64,000 nucleotides of DNA from assembly GCF_003269035.1 (NCBI RefSeq), contig NZ_QLTK01000004.1, forward strand, positions 1 through 64,000. The letters run 5' to 3'. Position numbers and translations under genes: made by a program. This stretch comes from Paraburkholderia bryophila (GTDB lineage: Bacteria; Pseudomonadota; Gammaproteobacteria; Burkholderiales; Burkholderiaceae). Shown here in pieces: positions 38,351 through 47,347 of this stretch (its first letter is position 1; every line of letters starts with the position of its first letter). The notes under the pieces were generated by a model. The model saw nothing but the letters and a program-made list of their open reading frames with translations. It did not search any database and was not told the DNA's origin.

Positions 38351-38388
38351 CAAAAAATGCCAGCCGAAGCGAAGCAAGCGGCTAGCAT
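38351..38388 (-). terminator. Terminator after tRNA-Leu
   Basis: On the minus strand the stem ATGCTAGCCG / CGGCTGGCAT (one G-T pair) encloses a 12-nt loop and is followed by six T. It separates tRNA-Leu from the nuo operon. Confidence 0.88.
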
Positions 38389-38401
38389 TTAGATAACATT
38401 T

Positions 38402-38486
38402 TGGTGCCGACGGCGAGACTCGAACTCGCACAGCTTTCGCCACTACCCCCTCAAGATAGCGTGTCTACCAATTTCACCACGTCGGC
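38402..38486 (-). tRNA. tRNA-Leu (anticodon GAG)
   Basis: On the minus strand an 85-nt sequence folds as a class II tRNA. The acceptor arm is GCCGACG / CGTCGGC with discriminator A and an encoded CCA. The D-loop TGAAATTGGTAGAC is typical of tRNA-Leu. The anticodon stem CTATC / GGTAG holds the loop TTGAGGG, giving anticodon GAG. A variable arm and GTTCGAGTC T-loop follow. It reads CUC/CUU leucine codons. It lies between secG and the nuo operon. Confidence 0.96.
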
Positions 38487-38599
38487 ACTGCATGCAATCC
38501 GGGAAAACAACTTGTAAAACCCGCGAATCGCTTCAAGACTCAAATTATAACTGGCTTAAGCGGTTTGTTCAACGCACAAAATGCAGTTTGCACGAAAAT

Positions 38600-38977
38600 T
38601 TATTTCGGCACGTCAGTGGCCGGCGTGGACGCAGCCGATGCCGGCAACACAGCCGAGCCACCTGCCGGCGCCGCTGCCGCAGAGGCCGCAACCGGTGCAG
38701 TCGCCGCCGCGCCCAGCACGCCCGCGGACGGTTTCGCACGATACGCGCCGAGGTACGTCAGCGTCAACGTGGTGACAAAGAACACCGCTGCGAGGACGGC
38801 GGTTGTACGCGACAAAAAGTTCGCCGAACCCGTCGCGCCGAACAGACTGCCCGATGCGCCGCTACCGAAAGCAGCGCCCATATCGGCGCCTTTGCCGTGT
38901 TGCAGCAAGACGAGGCCGATAACCCCGAGTGCCGACAACAGCTGAACGACGATAATCAATGTTTTCAAATACAGCAT
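38600..38977 (-). CDS. secG: Preprotein translocase subunit SecG
   Basis: 125 residues with two membrane helices (LKTLIIVVQLLSALGVIGLV and TAVLAAVFFVTTLTLTYLGA). Between them is the conserved loop GKGADMGAAFGSGASGSLFG, then SANFLSRTTA. SecG assists SecYEG-mediated export. The last 40 residues are an Ala/Pro/Ser low-complexity tail. The start at 38977 follows AGGTGAG. It is downstream of tpiA on the same strand. Confidence 0.93.
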   Translation of the reverse strand: MLYLKTLIIVVQLLSALGVIGLVLLQHGKGADMGAAFGSGASGSLFGATGSANFLSRTTAVLAAVFFVTTLTLTYLGAYRAKPSAGVLGAAATAPVAASAAAAPAGGSAVLPASAASTPATDVPK

Positions 38978-39058
38978 CACACTCACCTGAGTCTTTATTA
39001 ACCGGACCACACACGGTGTGCGGTACGGGAATGGGGCATCCTCGCCGAGGCGCCCTGC

Positions 39059-39841
39059 TTAGCCAGCGACGCCCACTACAACCGCAGCCGCCTTGCAGAT
39101 CGCCAGAAAATCCTGGTCTTTCAACGACGCGCCGCCAATCAGACCGCCGTCGATATCCGGTTGACGGAACAATTCTTCCGCGTTTTCCGGTTTCACACTG
39201 CCGCCGTACAACAGCGGCACTTCCGCCACTTCCGCGCCCTTAGCCGCCAGCCGCGAACGCAAAAACGCGTGAACTGCCTGCGCCTGCTCCGACGTCGCGC
39301 TCTTGCCGGTGCCGATCGCCCAGACCGGCTCATACGCGACAACGATACGCGCCGCGTCTTGCACCGACAGCTTCGCCAGCACTTCGTCCAGTTGCGTGCC
39401 GACTACCTGCTCGGTCGCACCGGCCTCGCGCTCCTCCAAGGTTTCGCCGACACAAACGATCGGCGTCAACCCCGCTTCCAGCGCGCGCTGCGTTTTTATC
39501 GCGACCAGCTCGGCGCTTTCGCGATGATAGGCACGGCGTTCCGAGTGCCCGACGATGGCGATCGAGGCGCCGAAATCCACTACCATCGGCGCGGCCACTT
39601 CGCCGGTATAGGCGCCATGCGTGAACGCGGACACGTCCTGCACGCCCCACACGATCCGGCTGCCTGCCAGTAACGACTGAGCCTGCGCAAGATACGGGCT
39701 CGGCACACAGACACCGACTCGCACTTCGCCAGGCAATGCGCTCGCGCCTTGCGACACAGCCTGCAACAGCGTCGCATTTTCAGCGAGGCGCCCGTGCATT
39801 TTCCAGTTACCGACTACCAGCTTGGCTCGTTGTTTCGACAT
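39059..39841 (-). CDS. tpiA: Triosephosphate isomerase
   Basis: 260 residues. The TIM-barrel active site is complete: Lys in VVGNWKMHG, His in [12 protein letters not shown], Glu in [15 protein letters not shown] (loop 6 follows) and [11 protein letters not shown] for the phosphate. It interconverts dihydroxyacetone phosphate and glyceraldehyde 3-phosphate. A strong promoter lies upstream (39924-39952), so it does not depend on the quinone oxidoreductase gene. Confidence 0.97.
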   Translation of the reverse strand: MSKQRAKLVVGNWKMHGRLAENATLLQAVSQGASALPGEVRVGVCVPSPYLAQAQSLLAGSRIVWGVQDVSAFTHGAYTGEVAAPMVVDFGASIAIVGHSERRAYHRESAELVAIKTQRALEAGLTPIVCVGETLEEREAGATEQVVGTQLDEVLAKLSVQDAARIVVAYEPVWAIGTGKSATSEQAQAVHAFLRSRLAAKGAEVAEVPLLYGGSVKPENAEELFRQPDIDGGLIGGASLKDQDFLAICKAAAVVVGVAG

Positions 39842-39923
39842 CGTCTCGTCTTATCTTGGCGGCGGACTTCGTTTGCGCTGACAGCCCGCCTTTCGGACTC
39901 ATGCGGCGTGCGCAAAACGCGCA

Positions 39924-39952
39924 ATTTTACTGCCTGGGGTGGATCGGGTCAA
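39924..39952 (-). promoter_or_regulatory. tpiA promoter
   Basis: Minus-strand -35 TTGACC (39947-39952) and -10 TAAAAT (39924-39929) with exactly 17 bp between. This would start transcription about 75 nt before tpiA. Confidence 0.75.
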
Positions 39953-39987
39953 ACAGCCTGTGTCAAGGCCGTATCGAGCCGCTCGCC

Positions 39988-41004
39988 TCAAGCGTCCTGA
40001 CCCCAGCTCAGCACGATCTTGCCGACGTGGGTGCTGCTCTCCATCAGCGTGTGCGCCTCGGCCGCCTGCGCGGCCGGGAACACCCGATGCACCACCGGCT
40101 TGATGCGACCGTCTTCGAGATGCGGCCACACGTGCTCTTTCAACTGCGCGGCGATCTTCGCCTTGAACTCGATCGGCCGCGGACGCAGCGTCGAACCCGT
40201 CACCGTCAAACGGCGGCGCAGCACGTCGTTCAGATTCAGCTCGGCTTTCGCGCCGCCCAGCAACGCGATCAGCACGATCCGGCCGCCTTCGGCCAACGCG
40301 GTGAGCTCACGCGGCACATAGCTGCCCGCCACCATGTCGAGCACCACGTCGACGCCACGGTCGTGGGTGAGCGACTTGATGACTTCGACGAAATCCTCGG
40401 TTTTATAGTTGATCGCCCGTTCGGCGCCCAGCGCCTCGCACGCACGACACTTTTCGTCCGAGCCGGCGGTGGCGAACACGCGAAAACCCAGCGCGTGCGC
40501 AATCTGGATCGCCGTCACGCCGATGCCGCTCGAACCGCCCTGCACCAGCAGCGTCTCGTTCGGCGCGCCCTCGCCCTTGCCGAGTTGCGCACGGTCGAAC
40601 ACGTTGGTCCAGACCGTGAAGAACGTCTCCGGCAGCGAAGCAGCCTCGATATCCGACAAACCTCGCGGCACCGGCAAGCATTGCAGCAGCGGCGCGGCCG
40701 CGTATTCCGCGTAACCGCCGCCGGCCAGCAGCGCGCAGACACGATCGCCGATCTTCAGACCGAACGGGTTGTTCTTCTCGTCGATCGTGCCGCCGACGAT
40801 CTCGCCCGCGACCTCCAGCCCCGGCAGGTCCGACGCGCCCGGCGGCGGCGCATAGCCGCCCTTGCGCTGAAACACGTCCGGCCGGTTGATGCCGGAAGCC
40901 GCCACCTTGATCAGCACCTCGCCCGCTTTTGGTTGCGGCATGGGCCGCTCGGCGAGCTTGAGGACATCCGGCGCACCGAATTCGGTGATTTCGATCGCTT
41001 TCAT
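39988..41004 (-). CDS. NAD(P)H-quinone oxidoreductase, PIG3/QOR type
   Basis: 338 residues, zinc-free medium-chain dehydrogenase/reductase. It starts MKAIEITEFGAPDVLKLAER. NRPDVFQRKGGYAPPPGASD is the PIG3-type signature, and the nucleotide-binding motif is LLVQGGSSGIGVTAIQIA (GGxSGIG). It reduces quinones with NADPH. The start at 41004 is the first with family-like sequence; upstream in-frame extensions are not supported. It has the same orientation as tpiA, which has its own promoter. Confidence 0.9.
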   Translation of the reverse strand: MKAIEITEFGAPDVLKLAERPMPQPKAGEVLIKVAASGINRPDVFQRKGGYAPPPGASDLPGLEVAGEIVGGTIDEKNNPFGLKIGDRVCALLAGGGYAEYAAAPLLQCLPVPRGLSDIEAASLPETFFTVWTNVFDRAQLGKGEGAPNETLLVQGGSSGIGVTAIQIAHALGFRVFATAGSDEKCRACEALGAERAINYKTEDFVEVIKSLTHDRGVDVVLDMVAGSYVPRELTALAEGGRIVLIALLGGAKAELNLNDVLRRRLTVTGSTLRPRPIEFKAKIAAQLKEHVWPHLEDGRIKPVVHRVFPAAQAAEAHTLMESSTHVGKIVLSWGQDA

Positions 41005-41184
41005 CTGCGTCAACTCCAAGATTGGATTGCGTTGCACACCCGCGTTGCTCACCCGTTGCACATCTATTGCACGCCGCCCGGAACGCGAACCGCCTGACCT
41101 ACGACGGAGCGCTCCATGCAAACAGAGTACCCGTTTGTACTCATTCGCATACGTCCGCAACGCAATCCACCCTGCACCCTTCAT

Positions 41185-41222
41185 GAAAAACGGCCGGCGC
41201 GCATTCGCGCTGCCGGCCGTTG
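41185..41222 (-). terminator. Terminator after pnp
   Basis: The minus-strand stem ACGGCCGGC / GCCGGCCGT with an inner GCGCG pairing is followed by TTTTT (complement of 41186-41190). It lies 14 bp beyond the pnp stop. Confidence 0.9.
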
Positions 41223-41235
41223 CTCCGCTACCGGA

Positions 41236-43371
41236 TTACTCCGGCGTCGGCTCGCCTTGCGGCGCGTCGTTCAGCAACGCCTTGGCCGACAAACGCACGC
41301 GGCCCTTTTCGTCCGTCTGGATGACCTTGACCTTCACTTGCTGGCCATCTTTCAGGTAGTCGTTGATGTCCTTGATACGCTCGTTAGCGATTTCGGAGAT
41401 GTGCAGCAGACCATCCTTGCCCGGCAGGATGTTCACGATCGCACCGAAATCGAGCAGCTTGAGCACGGTGCCTTCGTACACCTGACCCACTTCGACTTCC
41501 AGCGTGATGTTCTCGATACGCTTCTTCGCTTCGGCCATCCCTTCGCTGCTCGTGCTGGCGATGGTGACGACGCCGTCGTCCGAAATATCGATCGTCGTGC
41601 CGGTTTCTTCGGTCAGCGCGCGGATCACCGAACCACCCTTGCCGATCACGTCGCGGATCTTTTCCGGATTGATCTTGATGGTGATCATGCGCGGTGCGTA
41701 GTCCGACAGCACCGTGTTGGCGCCCGACACCGCCGAGGTCATCTTACCGAGGATATGCATGCGGCCTTCCTTCGCTTGCGCGAGAGCGACCTGCATGATT
41801 TCCTTCGTGATGCCCTGGATCTTGATGTCCATCTGCAGCGCGGTCACGCCTTGTTCCGTACCCGCCACCTTGAAGTCCATGTCGCCGAGGTGATCTTCGT
41901 CGCCGAGGATGTCGGTCAGCACGGCAAACTTGTTGCCTTCCAGGATCAGGCCCATCGCGATGCCGGCGACGTGCGCCTTCATCGGCACGCCGGCGTCCAT
42001 CAGTGCGAGGCAGCCGCCGCACACCGAAGCCATCGACGACGAACCGTTCGATTCGGTGATTTCCGACACCACGCGAATCGAGTAGCCGAATTCGTCGGCG
42101 CTCGGCAGGCAGGCTGCCAGTGCGCGCTTGGCCAGACGGCCGTGACCGATTTCACGGCGCTTCGGCGAACCGACGCGACCCGTTTCGCCGGTCGCGAACG
42201 GCGGCATGTTGTAGTGGAGCATGAAGCGTTCGCGGTACTCGCCTTCGAGCGCGTCGATGTTCTGCTCGTCGCCCTTGGTGCCGAGCGTTGCCACCACCAG
42301 CGCTTGCGTTTCGCCGCGCGTGAACAGTGCCGAACCGTGCGTACGCGGCAGCACGCCGGTACGGATTTCGATCGGGCGCACGGTGCGCGTGTCGCGGCCG
42401 TCGATACGCGGCTCGCCGTTCAGGATCTGCGTACGGACGATCTTCGCTTCGATGTCGAACAGCACATTGCCGACGGTCGCCTTGTCGGCCGCTGCCGTAC
42501 CGCTTGCAGCCGCCTCTTCTTCCAGCTTCGCCGACGTCGCTGCGTAGACTTCCTTCAGCTTGGCCGAACGTGCCTGCTTGTCGCGGATCTGGTAAGCGGC
42601 GAGCAGGTCGGCTTGCGCCAGTTCCGCCACGCGTGCGATCAGCGGTTCGTTCTTCGCTGCCGGCTTCCAGTCCCATTCCGGCTTGCCGCCTTCGCGGACC
42701 AGTTCATGGATCGCGTCGATCGCGATCTGCATCTGCTCGTGACCGAACACCACGCCGCCGAGCATCACTTCTTCGCTCAGTTGCTGCGCTTCCGATTCCA
42801 CCATCAGCACCGCGCGTTCCGTACCGGCGACGATCAGGTCGAGCGCCGATTCCTTCATTTGCGGACGCGTCGGGTTCAACACGTATTCGTTGTTGATGTA
42901 GGCCACGCGTGCTGCGCCGACCGGGCCGTTGAACGGCAGACCGGAAACGGCGAGCGCCGCCGACGCGCCGATCAGCGCGGGAATGTCAGCGGGGATTTCG
43001 GGGTTCAGCGACAGGACGTGGATCACGACCTGGACTTCGTTGTAGAAGCCTTCCGGGAACAGCGGACGCAGCGGACGGTCGATCAGGCGCGAGGTCAGCG
43101 TTTCGCCTTCCGACGGACGGCCTTCGCGGCGGAAGAAGCCGCCCGGGATCTTACCGGCGGCGTAGGTCTTTTCGAGGTAGTCGACGGTCAGCGGGAAGAA
43201 ATCCTGACCCGGCTTGGCGGTCTTGGCGCCGACCACGGTTGCCAGGATGACGGTGTCTTCGACGTCGACGATCACCGCACCGCTCGCCTGACGAGCGATT
43301 TCGCCCGTTTCGAGGCGAACGTTATGTTGTCCCCACTTAAATTCTTTGACGATCTTATTGAACATAGTCAT
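41236..43371 (-). CDS. pnp: Polyribonucleotide nucleotidyltransferase (PNPase)
   Basis: 711 residues. Two RNase PH-like domains flank an all-helical domain: [20 protein letters not shown] in the first and [20 protein letters not shown] in the second, catalytic one. A KH domain follows ([16 protein letters not shown]), then an S1 domain ([20 protein letters not shown]). It degrades RNA 3'-to-5' phosphorolytically and is a degradosome part. The start at 43371 follows GAGGAA. It is downstream of rpsO as usual, but separated by 366 bp that include a terminator. Confidence 0.97.
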   Translation of the reverse strand: MTMFNKIVKEFKWGQHNVRLETGEIARQASGAVIVDVEDTVILATVVGAKTAKPGQDFFPLTVDYLEKTYAAGKIPGGFFRREGRPSEGETLTSRLIDRPLRPLFPEGFYNEVQVVIHVLSLNPEIPADIPALIGASAALAVSGLPFNGPVGAARVAYINNEYVLNPTRPQMKESALDLIVAGTERAVLMVESEAQQLSEEVMLGGVVFGHEQMQIAIDAIHELVREGGKPEWDWKPAAKNEPLIARVAELAQADLLAAYQIRDKQARSAKLKEVYAATSAKLEEEAAASGTAAADKATVGNVLFDIEAKIVRTQILNGEPRIDGRDTRTVRPIEIRTGVLPRTHGSALFTRGETQALVVATLGTKGDEQNIDALEGEYRERFMLHYNMPPFATGETGRVGSPKRREIGHGRLAKRALAACLPSADEFGYSIRVVSEITESNGSSSMASVCGGCLALMDAGVPMKAHVAGIAMGLILEGNKFAVLTDILGDEDHLGDMDFKVAGTEQGVTALQMDIKIQGITKEIMQVALAQAKEGRMHILGKMTSAVSGANTVLSDYAPRMITIKINPEKIRDVIGKGGSVIRALTEETGTTIDISDDGVVTIASTSSEGMAEAKKRIENITLEVEVGQVYEGTVLKLLDFGAIVNILPGKDGLLHISEIANERIKDINDYLKDGQQVKVKVIQTDEKGRVRLSAKALLNDAPQGEPTPE

Positions 43372-43667
43372 TGCTTTTCCTCTTCGTAATGCCGCGCGGA
43401 CCAGAAGCGGCGCGGCAACGCCAGGACCGGCGCCGCAGGGGGAAGAGTAGTGTTATGCCATTCCAGAGAACCACGCCCTACGTCGAGTACGTGCGCGAAC
43501 CGCTGGAATGACACAAAGCTCTGCCCTGAAGCCCGGCCATGTTTCTCTTGTGCGGCTTGTTCTACCGCTCTTTGCTACTGCTTTACGACGACTTCCTGTT
43601 CCCGCCGCATGAACCGGCACGCCACTGCGGACCACAGGCAGCGCGCGTCACATGAAGCGCACCGTGC

Positions 43668-43710
43668 AAAAACAAAATGCCTGCATCAGCGGAACTGACA
43701 CAGGCATCTT
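43668..43710 (-). terminator. Hairpin between rpsO and pnp
   Basis: The minus-strand stem ATGCCTG / CAGGCAT with an inner TCAG / CTGA pair is followed by TTTTGTTTTT. It lies 28 bp after rpsO. It may terminate most rpsO transcripts; in other bacteria the rpsO-pnp gap also carries an RNase III site. The rest of 43372-43667 shows no gene. Confidence 0.75.
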
Positions 43711-43737
43711 GCTGAGAGCGCCTAACCGCGCGCCCGA

Positions 43738-44010
43738 TTACTTACGCAGACCCAGCTTCTCGATCAGTGCGCGGTAACGGTCCGCGTCCTTACCCTTCAG
43801 GTAGTCGAGCAGCTTACGACGGCGGCTCACCATGCGCAGCAGACCGCGGCGGCTGTGGTGATCTTTCGTGTGAGCCTTGAAGTGGAGCGTCAGTTCGTTG
43901 ATGCGGGTCGTGAGCAGCGCGACCTGAACTTCGGGGGAGCCGGTGTCGTTAGCTGCGCGTGCGAATTGCGCAACGACTTCGGACTTGGTGCTTGTTTCAA
44001 CTGCGGACAT
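43738..44010 (-). CDS. rpsO: 30S ribosomal protein S15
   Basis: 90 residues, full length. [20 protein letters not shown] and [20 protein letters not shown] carry the 16S rRNA-binding residues. The start at 44010 ([10 protein letters not shown]) follows AAGGAAAT. The predicted leader is about 105 nt, long enough for the autoregulatory structures known for S15. Confidence 0.97.
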   Translation of the reverse strand: MSAVETSTKSEVVAQFARAANDTGSPEVQVALLTTRINELTLHFKAHTKDHHSRRGLLRMVSRRRKLLDYLKGKDADRYRALIEKLGLRK

Positions 44011-44121
44011 GTCGATTTCCTTAAGAACTAGACAGGCGGTCACGGAAGAAAGGCCGTGCCGTGGGTTACTCCCGTAGCTGAAGCCTGAACTTGATAGGCC
44101 ATGCCTCACAACGGGACGCGT

Positions 44122-44150
44122 ATTGTAGCACAGCCCATTGCGGCCGCGAA
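44122..44150 (-). promoter_or_regulatory. rpsO promoter (extended -10)
   Basis: Minus-strand -10 TACAAT (44122-44127) is preceded by TGC, making an extended -10, with a weak -35 TTCGCG (44145-44150) 17 bp upstream. It lies 112 bp before the rpsO start codon. Confidence 0.6.
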
Positions 44151-44223
44151 CCCTGCTGCGCCGGGGCGATTCGAGGACGACTCATGGGCGGGTCAAGCAC
44201 CGGAAGGCCGCTCGAGGCACGCC

Positions 44224-45507
44224 TTACGGCCGTTTCATCCTGCAGGTGGTCGGCGGCACGGTGCGCTCGGACGGCAGCGCCAGCACGGTGCGGAAACCGT
44301 AGCCGGAGCCTTCGTTATCGAAATGCACGCCCGGCGTGCCGGCCTTGTCCATCTCCATCACGTAGAGCGGCTGGATCAGTTGATGGTCGTCGGCGCGCAT
44401 CCACGAGGCGTGGAAGCCGTTGTCGAACCTGATGCCCTCGAGCGCGCGGGCGACAGCCAGCGGGTCGGCGCTGCGGGCACGGTTCATCGCCGCGGCGAGG
44501 GTTTCGATCATCAGCGGCATGCGCAGCACCGGGTAATCGTCCTGGGCGGCCGGGAAACGGGCCCGGAACGCGGCATACCAGGCGTCGGACGCCGCGCCGC
44601 CGGCGTTCGGGTGCCAGTCGGCCACGGCGATCACGTGCTTGACGCCGGCGTCGCCGAGCGCGGCCGGCGCGCCGAGGCTGTTGCCGTAGAACGTATAGAA
44701 CTTCGTGTCCAGACCCTGCTCACGCGCCGCCTTGACCAGCAGCGTCAGGTCGTTGCCCCAGTTGCCCGTGATCACGGCATCGGCGCCGCTCGCGCGGATC
44801 TTCGCGATGTACGGCGCGAAATCCTTCACCCGGCCGATCGGATGGAACTCGTCGCCGACCACCGCGATATCCGGGCGTTTCGCCGCCAGCGTGGAACGCG
44901 CGAGGCTGCTGACGTCGTGCCCGAAACTGTAGTCCTGGTTCAGCAGGTACACCTTCTTCACCGCCTTGTCGCGCTGGATCACATCGGCCAGCGCATCCAT
45001 GCGCATACCCGCGTGCGCGTCGAAGCGGAAGTGCCAGAAGCTGCAGTTGGCGTTGGTCAACGCGGGGTCGTCGGCGGAATAGTTGAGGAACAACTCCCGG
45101 TTGGCCGGCTCGCGGCTGTTCTGCTTGTCGATCGCGCCGATCAGCGCGGCGGCGACCGCCGAACTGTTGCCTTGCATGATGTAGCCGATATGGCGGTCGG
45201 CGGCCGCGCGCAGTTGCGTGAGCGCCTCTTCGGCGCTGCCTTTGCTGTCCAGCACGACCAGTTCGAACGGATGCGCGCCGTCGGCAAGCTTCACGCCGCC
45301 GTGCGCGTTCACCTGCTCGACGCCGAAGCGCAGATTGCGCTCCACCGCAGCCCCCGCGTTCGCGAACGGACCGGACATGCCTTCGATCAGCGCGAGCTGG
45401 ATCGGGGCGCCGGTCGGTTTGCCGCCCGTTTGCGCCACGGCATAACCCGCCGCCGCCATCGACATCGCCGCCAGTGCCGCTGCCGCCGCTCGTTGCCACT
45501 TCGCCAT
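44224..45507 (-). CDS. Periplasmic substrate-binding protein, branched-chain amino-acid (LivJ) type
   Basis: 427 residues. A signal peptide (MAKWQRAAAAALAAMSMAAA, likely cleaved after AVAQ) precedes a type I periplasmic-binding fold. QLALIEGMSGPFANAGAAVE and the GNWGNDLTLLVKAAREQG segment are typical of the Peripla_BP_6 family. The ligand could be an amino acid, urea or an aromatic acid. No ABC permease or ATPase gene is adjacent, so it is an orphan receptor. The start is the ATG at 45507; a longer in-frame reading to 45687 would lose the signal peptide. Confidence 0.82.
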   Translation of the reverse strand: MAKWQRAAAAALAAMSMAAAGYAVAQTGGKPTGAPIQLALIEGMSGPFANAGAAVERNLRFGVEQVNAHGGVKLADGAHPFELVVLDSKGSAEEALTQLRAAADRHIGYIMQGNSSAVAAALIGAIDKQNSREPANRELFLNYSADDPALTNANCSFWHFRFDAHAGMRMDALADVIQRDKAVKKVYLLNQDYSFGHDVSSLARSTLAAKRPDIAVVGDEFHPIGRVKDFAPYIAKIRASGADAVITGNWGNDLTLLVKAAREQGLDTKFYTFYGNSLGAPAALGDAGVKHVIAVADWHPNAGGAASDAWYAAFRARFPAAQDDYPVLRMPLMIETLAAAMNRARSADPLAVARALEGIRFDNGFHASWMRADDHQLIQPLYVMEMDKAGTPGVHFDNEGSGYGFRTVLALPSERTVPPTTCRMKRP

Positions 45508-45698
45508 CGTGATCGCCCCGCTTGATTCGTCGAAGCGCGGATCATAGGTCGTTCGCGACGGAATAAGCAAGCCGCCGCAAGCGTTACCGTACTGACTTGG
45601 GCGCCCTTTGACGAAGCGCCGCTGTTTGGCCGCAGCGCATGTCAAAATACCGGGTCTCGATGATAAAAACCGCGACTCAAATGCCATCGGAGGAATTT

Positions 45699-46280
45699 AT
45701 GTTCAACCGCCACGCCTTTACGGCGGCTTCGGCCGGTGCACCGGCCGCCGGAGCGCCGGCCGCCGGAGTTCAGGCAACTGGGCGCCTGCGCCGCGCCGCG
45801 CTCGTCTGCCTGAGCGCGCTGGCGCTCGCCGGCTGCGCGCAGCCCTGGCAGCAATTCCAGCCGGGTGCCGACGAATCGACCATCGTCACGCGCCTCGGGC
45901 CGCCGCGCGAAAGCTACGACCTGCCGAACGGCGGCAAACGGCTGATGTGGCCGACCCAGCCGATGGGCGAAACCACTACCGCCGCCGATATCGACGCGTC
46001 CGGCAAGATCGTCAACGTGCGCCAGGTGCTGCAGCCCAACGAGTTCTACCGGGCGCAAATCGGTCAATGGACCAAGAGCGACGTGCTGGTGAACTTCGGC
46101 CGCCCGGTCGAAACGGCGTACTTCCCGTTGATGAAGCGCGAAGTCTGGACCTACCGCTATCAGGAAGACAACGTCTGGTACATGATGTACAGCTTTTATT
46201 TCGACGATCAGGGCATTCTGCGAACCACGCAGAAAACGCCGGATCCGTTGCATGATCCCGATCGCCGAGGCCTGTTCTAA
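45699..46280 (+). CDS. Outer-membrane lipoprotein, BamE/SmpA-like domain
   Basis: 193 residues. An unusually long N-region (about 30 residues, with the repeat GAPAAGAPAAG) precedes the hydrophobic core AALVCLSALALAGC. The lipobox LAGC puts the lipid on Cys46. The mature part contains two repeats of the small SmpA/BamE-like pattern (STIVTRLGPPRESYDLPNGG and SDVLVNFGRPVETAYFPLMK). The start follows GGAGGA at 45699. It is divergent from the binding-protein gene and ends in a terminator at 46315. Confidence 0.8.
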   Translation: MFNRHAFTAASAGAPAAGAPAAGVQATGRLRRAALVCLSALALAGCAQPWQQFQPGADESTIVTRLGPPRESYDLPNGGKRLMWPTQPMGETTTAADIDASGKIVNVRQVLQPNEFYRAQIGQWTKSDVLVNFGRPVETAYFPLMKREVWTYRYQEDNVWYMMYSFYFDDQGILRTTQKTPDPLHDPDRRGLF

Positions 46281-46314
46281 GCAATCGCTCGAACCAGTCC
46301 GAACGGATCTACGA

Positions 46315-46340
46315 AAGCCGCCCCGCCGGGCGGCTTTTAT
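46315..46340 (+). terminator. Terminator after the lipoprotein gene
   Basis: Stem AAAGCCGCCC / GGGCGGCTTT around CGCC is followed by a TTTATTTATTTA tract. It lies 34 bp past the stop codon. The tract from 46335 to 46440 that follows is markedly AT-rich and probably includes the carbonic anhydrase promoter. Confidence 0.88.
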
Positions 46341-46518
46341 TTATTTATTTCGCATGCAGGCGAATTTTATTTCTCGCCTGGTGGATTTATTTTTTGATAG
46401 AAAGGCATTCGTAAGCATTGATTCGCTATTCGTCGAGGTGACGGGCAGGCTGGCTGACATGCGAGTACAGCCGCCGCACACCTCGGCCGGATCGATGCCC
46501 CTCCCGGAGCCGCTATCG

Positions 46519-47154
46519 ATGAACCGTCCCAAACGCCTGCTGGTCGCCAACGTTGCATGGGCGCACGAAACCGCCGTGCGCAACCCCGCGTTCTTTCGTG
46601 ATCTGGTCTGCGGGCAAAACCCGCACGTGCTGTGGATCGGCTGCTCGGACAGCCGCGTGCCCGCCGAAACCATCACGCATTGCGAGCCGGGCGACCTGTT
46701 CGTCCATCGCAATATCGCCAACCTGTTTCAGCCGGACGACGACAACTCCGCGAGCGTCCTCGAATACGCGGTGAAGGTGCTGAAGGTCGGACACGTGATC
46801 GTCTGCGGTCACTACGGCTGCGGCGGCGTGCGCGCCGCGCTGCTGCCGCCGGAGCCGAGCCTGCCGCACGTGAACCGCCGGATCGCGCCGTTGTGCGCGC
46901 TGGCGGACGCGCATCGCGACGAACTCGACGCCCGCGCGACCGGGCGTGAGCGTATCGACCGCCTCGCCGAACTCAACGTGCTGGATCAGGTACGACGCTT
47001 ACGCGCGCATCCGATCGTGCGGGAAGCCGGTCCGGCACCGCTCGTCCACGGCTGGATCTTTGCGCTGGAGGACGGCCGCATCAAGGTGCTCACCTCCGGC
47101 TACGAGGCCGACGACGCGATGACCTGCGCGACCGCGGCACATAGCGCGGCTTAA
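46519..47154 (+). CDS. can: Beta-class carbonic anhydrase
   Basis: 211 residues. Zinc ligands are Cys42 (IGCSDSRVPAE), His98 and Cys101 (CGHYGCGGV), with the catalytic Asp44-Arg46 dyad. It converts CO2 and water to bicarbonate. The start at 46519 (MNRPKRLLVANVAWAH) follows CGGAG and matches the family; in-frame ATGs upstream (46495 and earlier) would run back through the AT-rich leader. The SulP transporter gene follows after 193 bp of non-coding DNA. Confidence 0.92.
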   Translation: MNRPKRLLVANVAWAHETAVRNPAFFRDLVCGQNPHVLWIGCSDSRVPAETITHCEPGDLFVHRNIANLFQPDDDNSASVLEYAVKVLKVGHVIVCGHYGCGGVRAALLPPEPSLPHVNRRIAPLCALADAHRDELDARATGRERIDRLAELNVLDQVRRLRAHPIVREAGPAPLVHGWIFALEDGRIKVLTSGYEADDAMTCATAAHSAA

Positions 47155-47347
47155 CGGCAAAACGCGCTGAAGAGCGCAAAGGAGCGCCGACCCTCGCTGA
47201 CGGACGCCGCATCGCCTGCATTCAGAGCACTCAGGCACGCACGCGCCGCAGCTTTCGCAGTTCGCCCGATATTCAGAGGCAACGGCTCGCCCTTCGCTAC
47301 CCGCCCAGGCCGCTCGCCAATGCCCTATACCTCACTGCACGGACACT

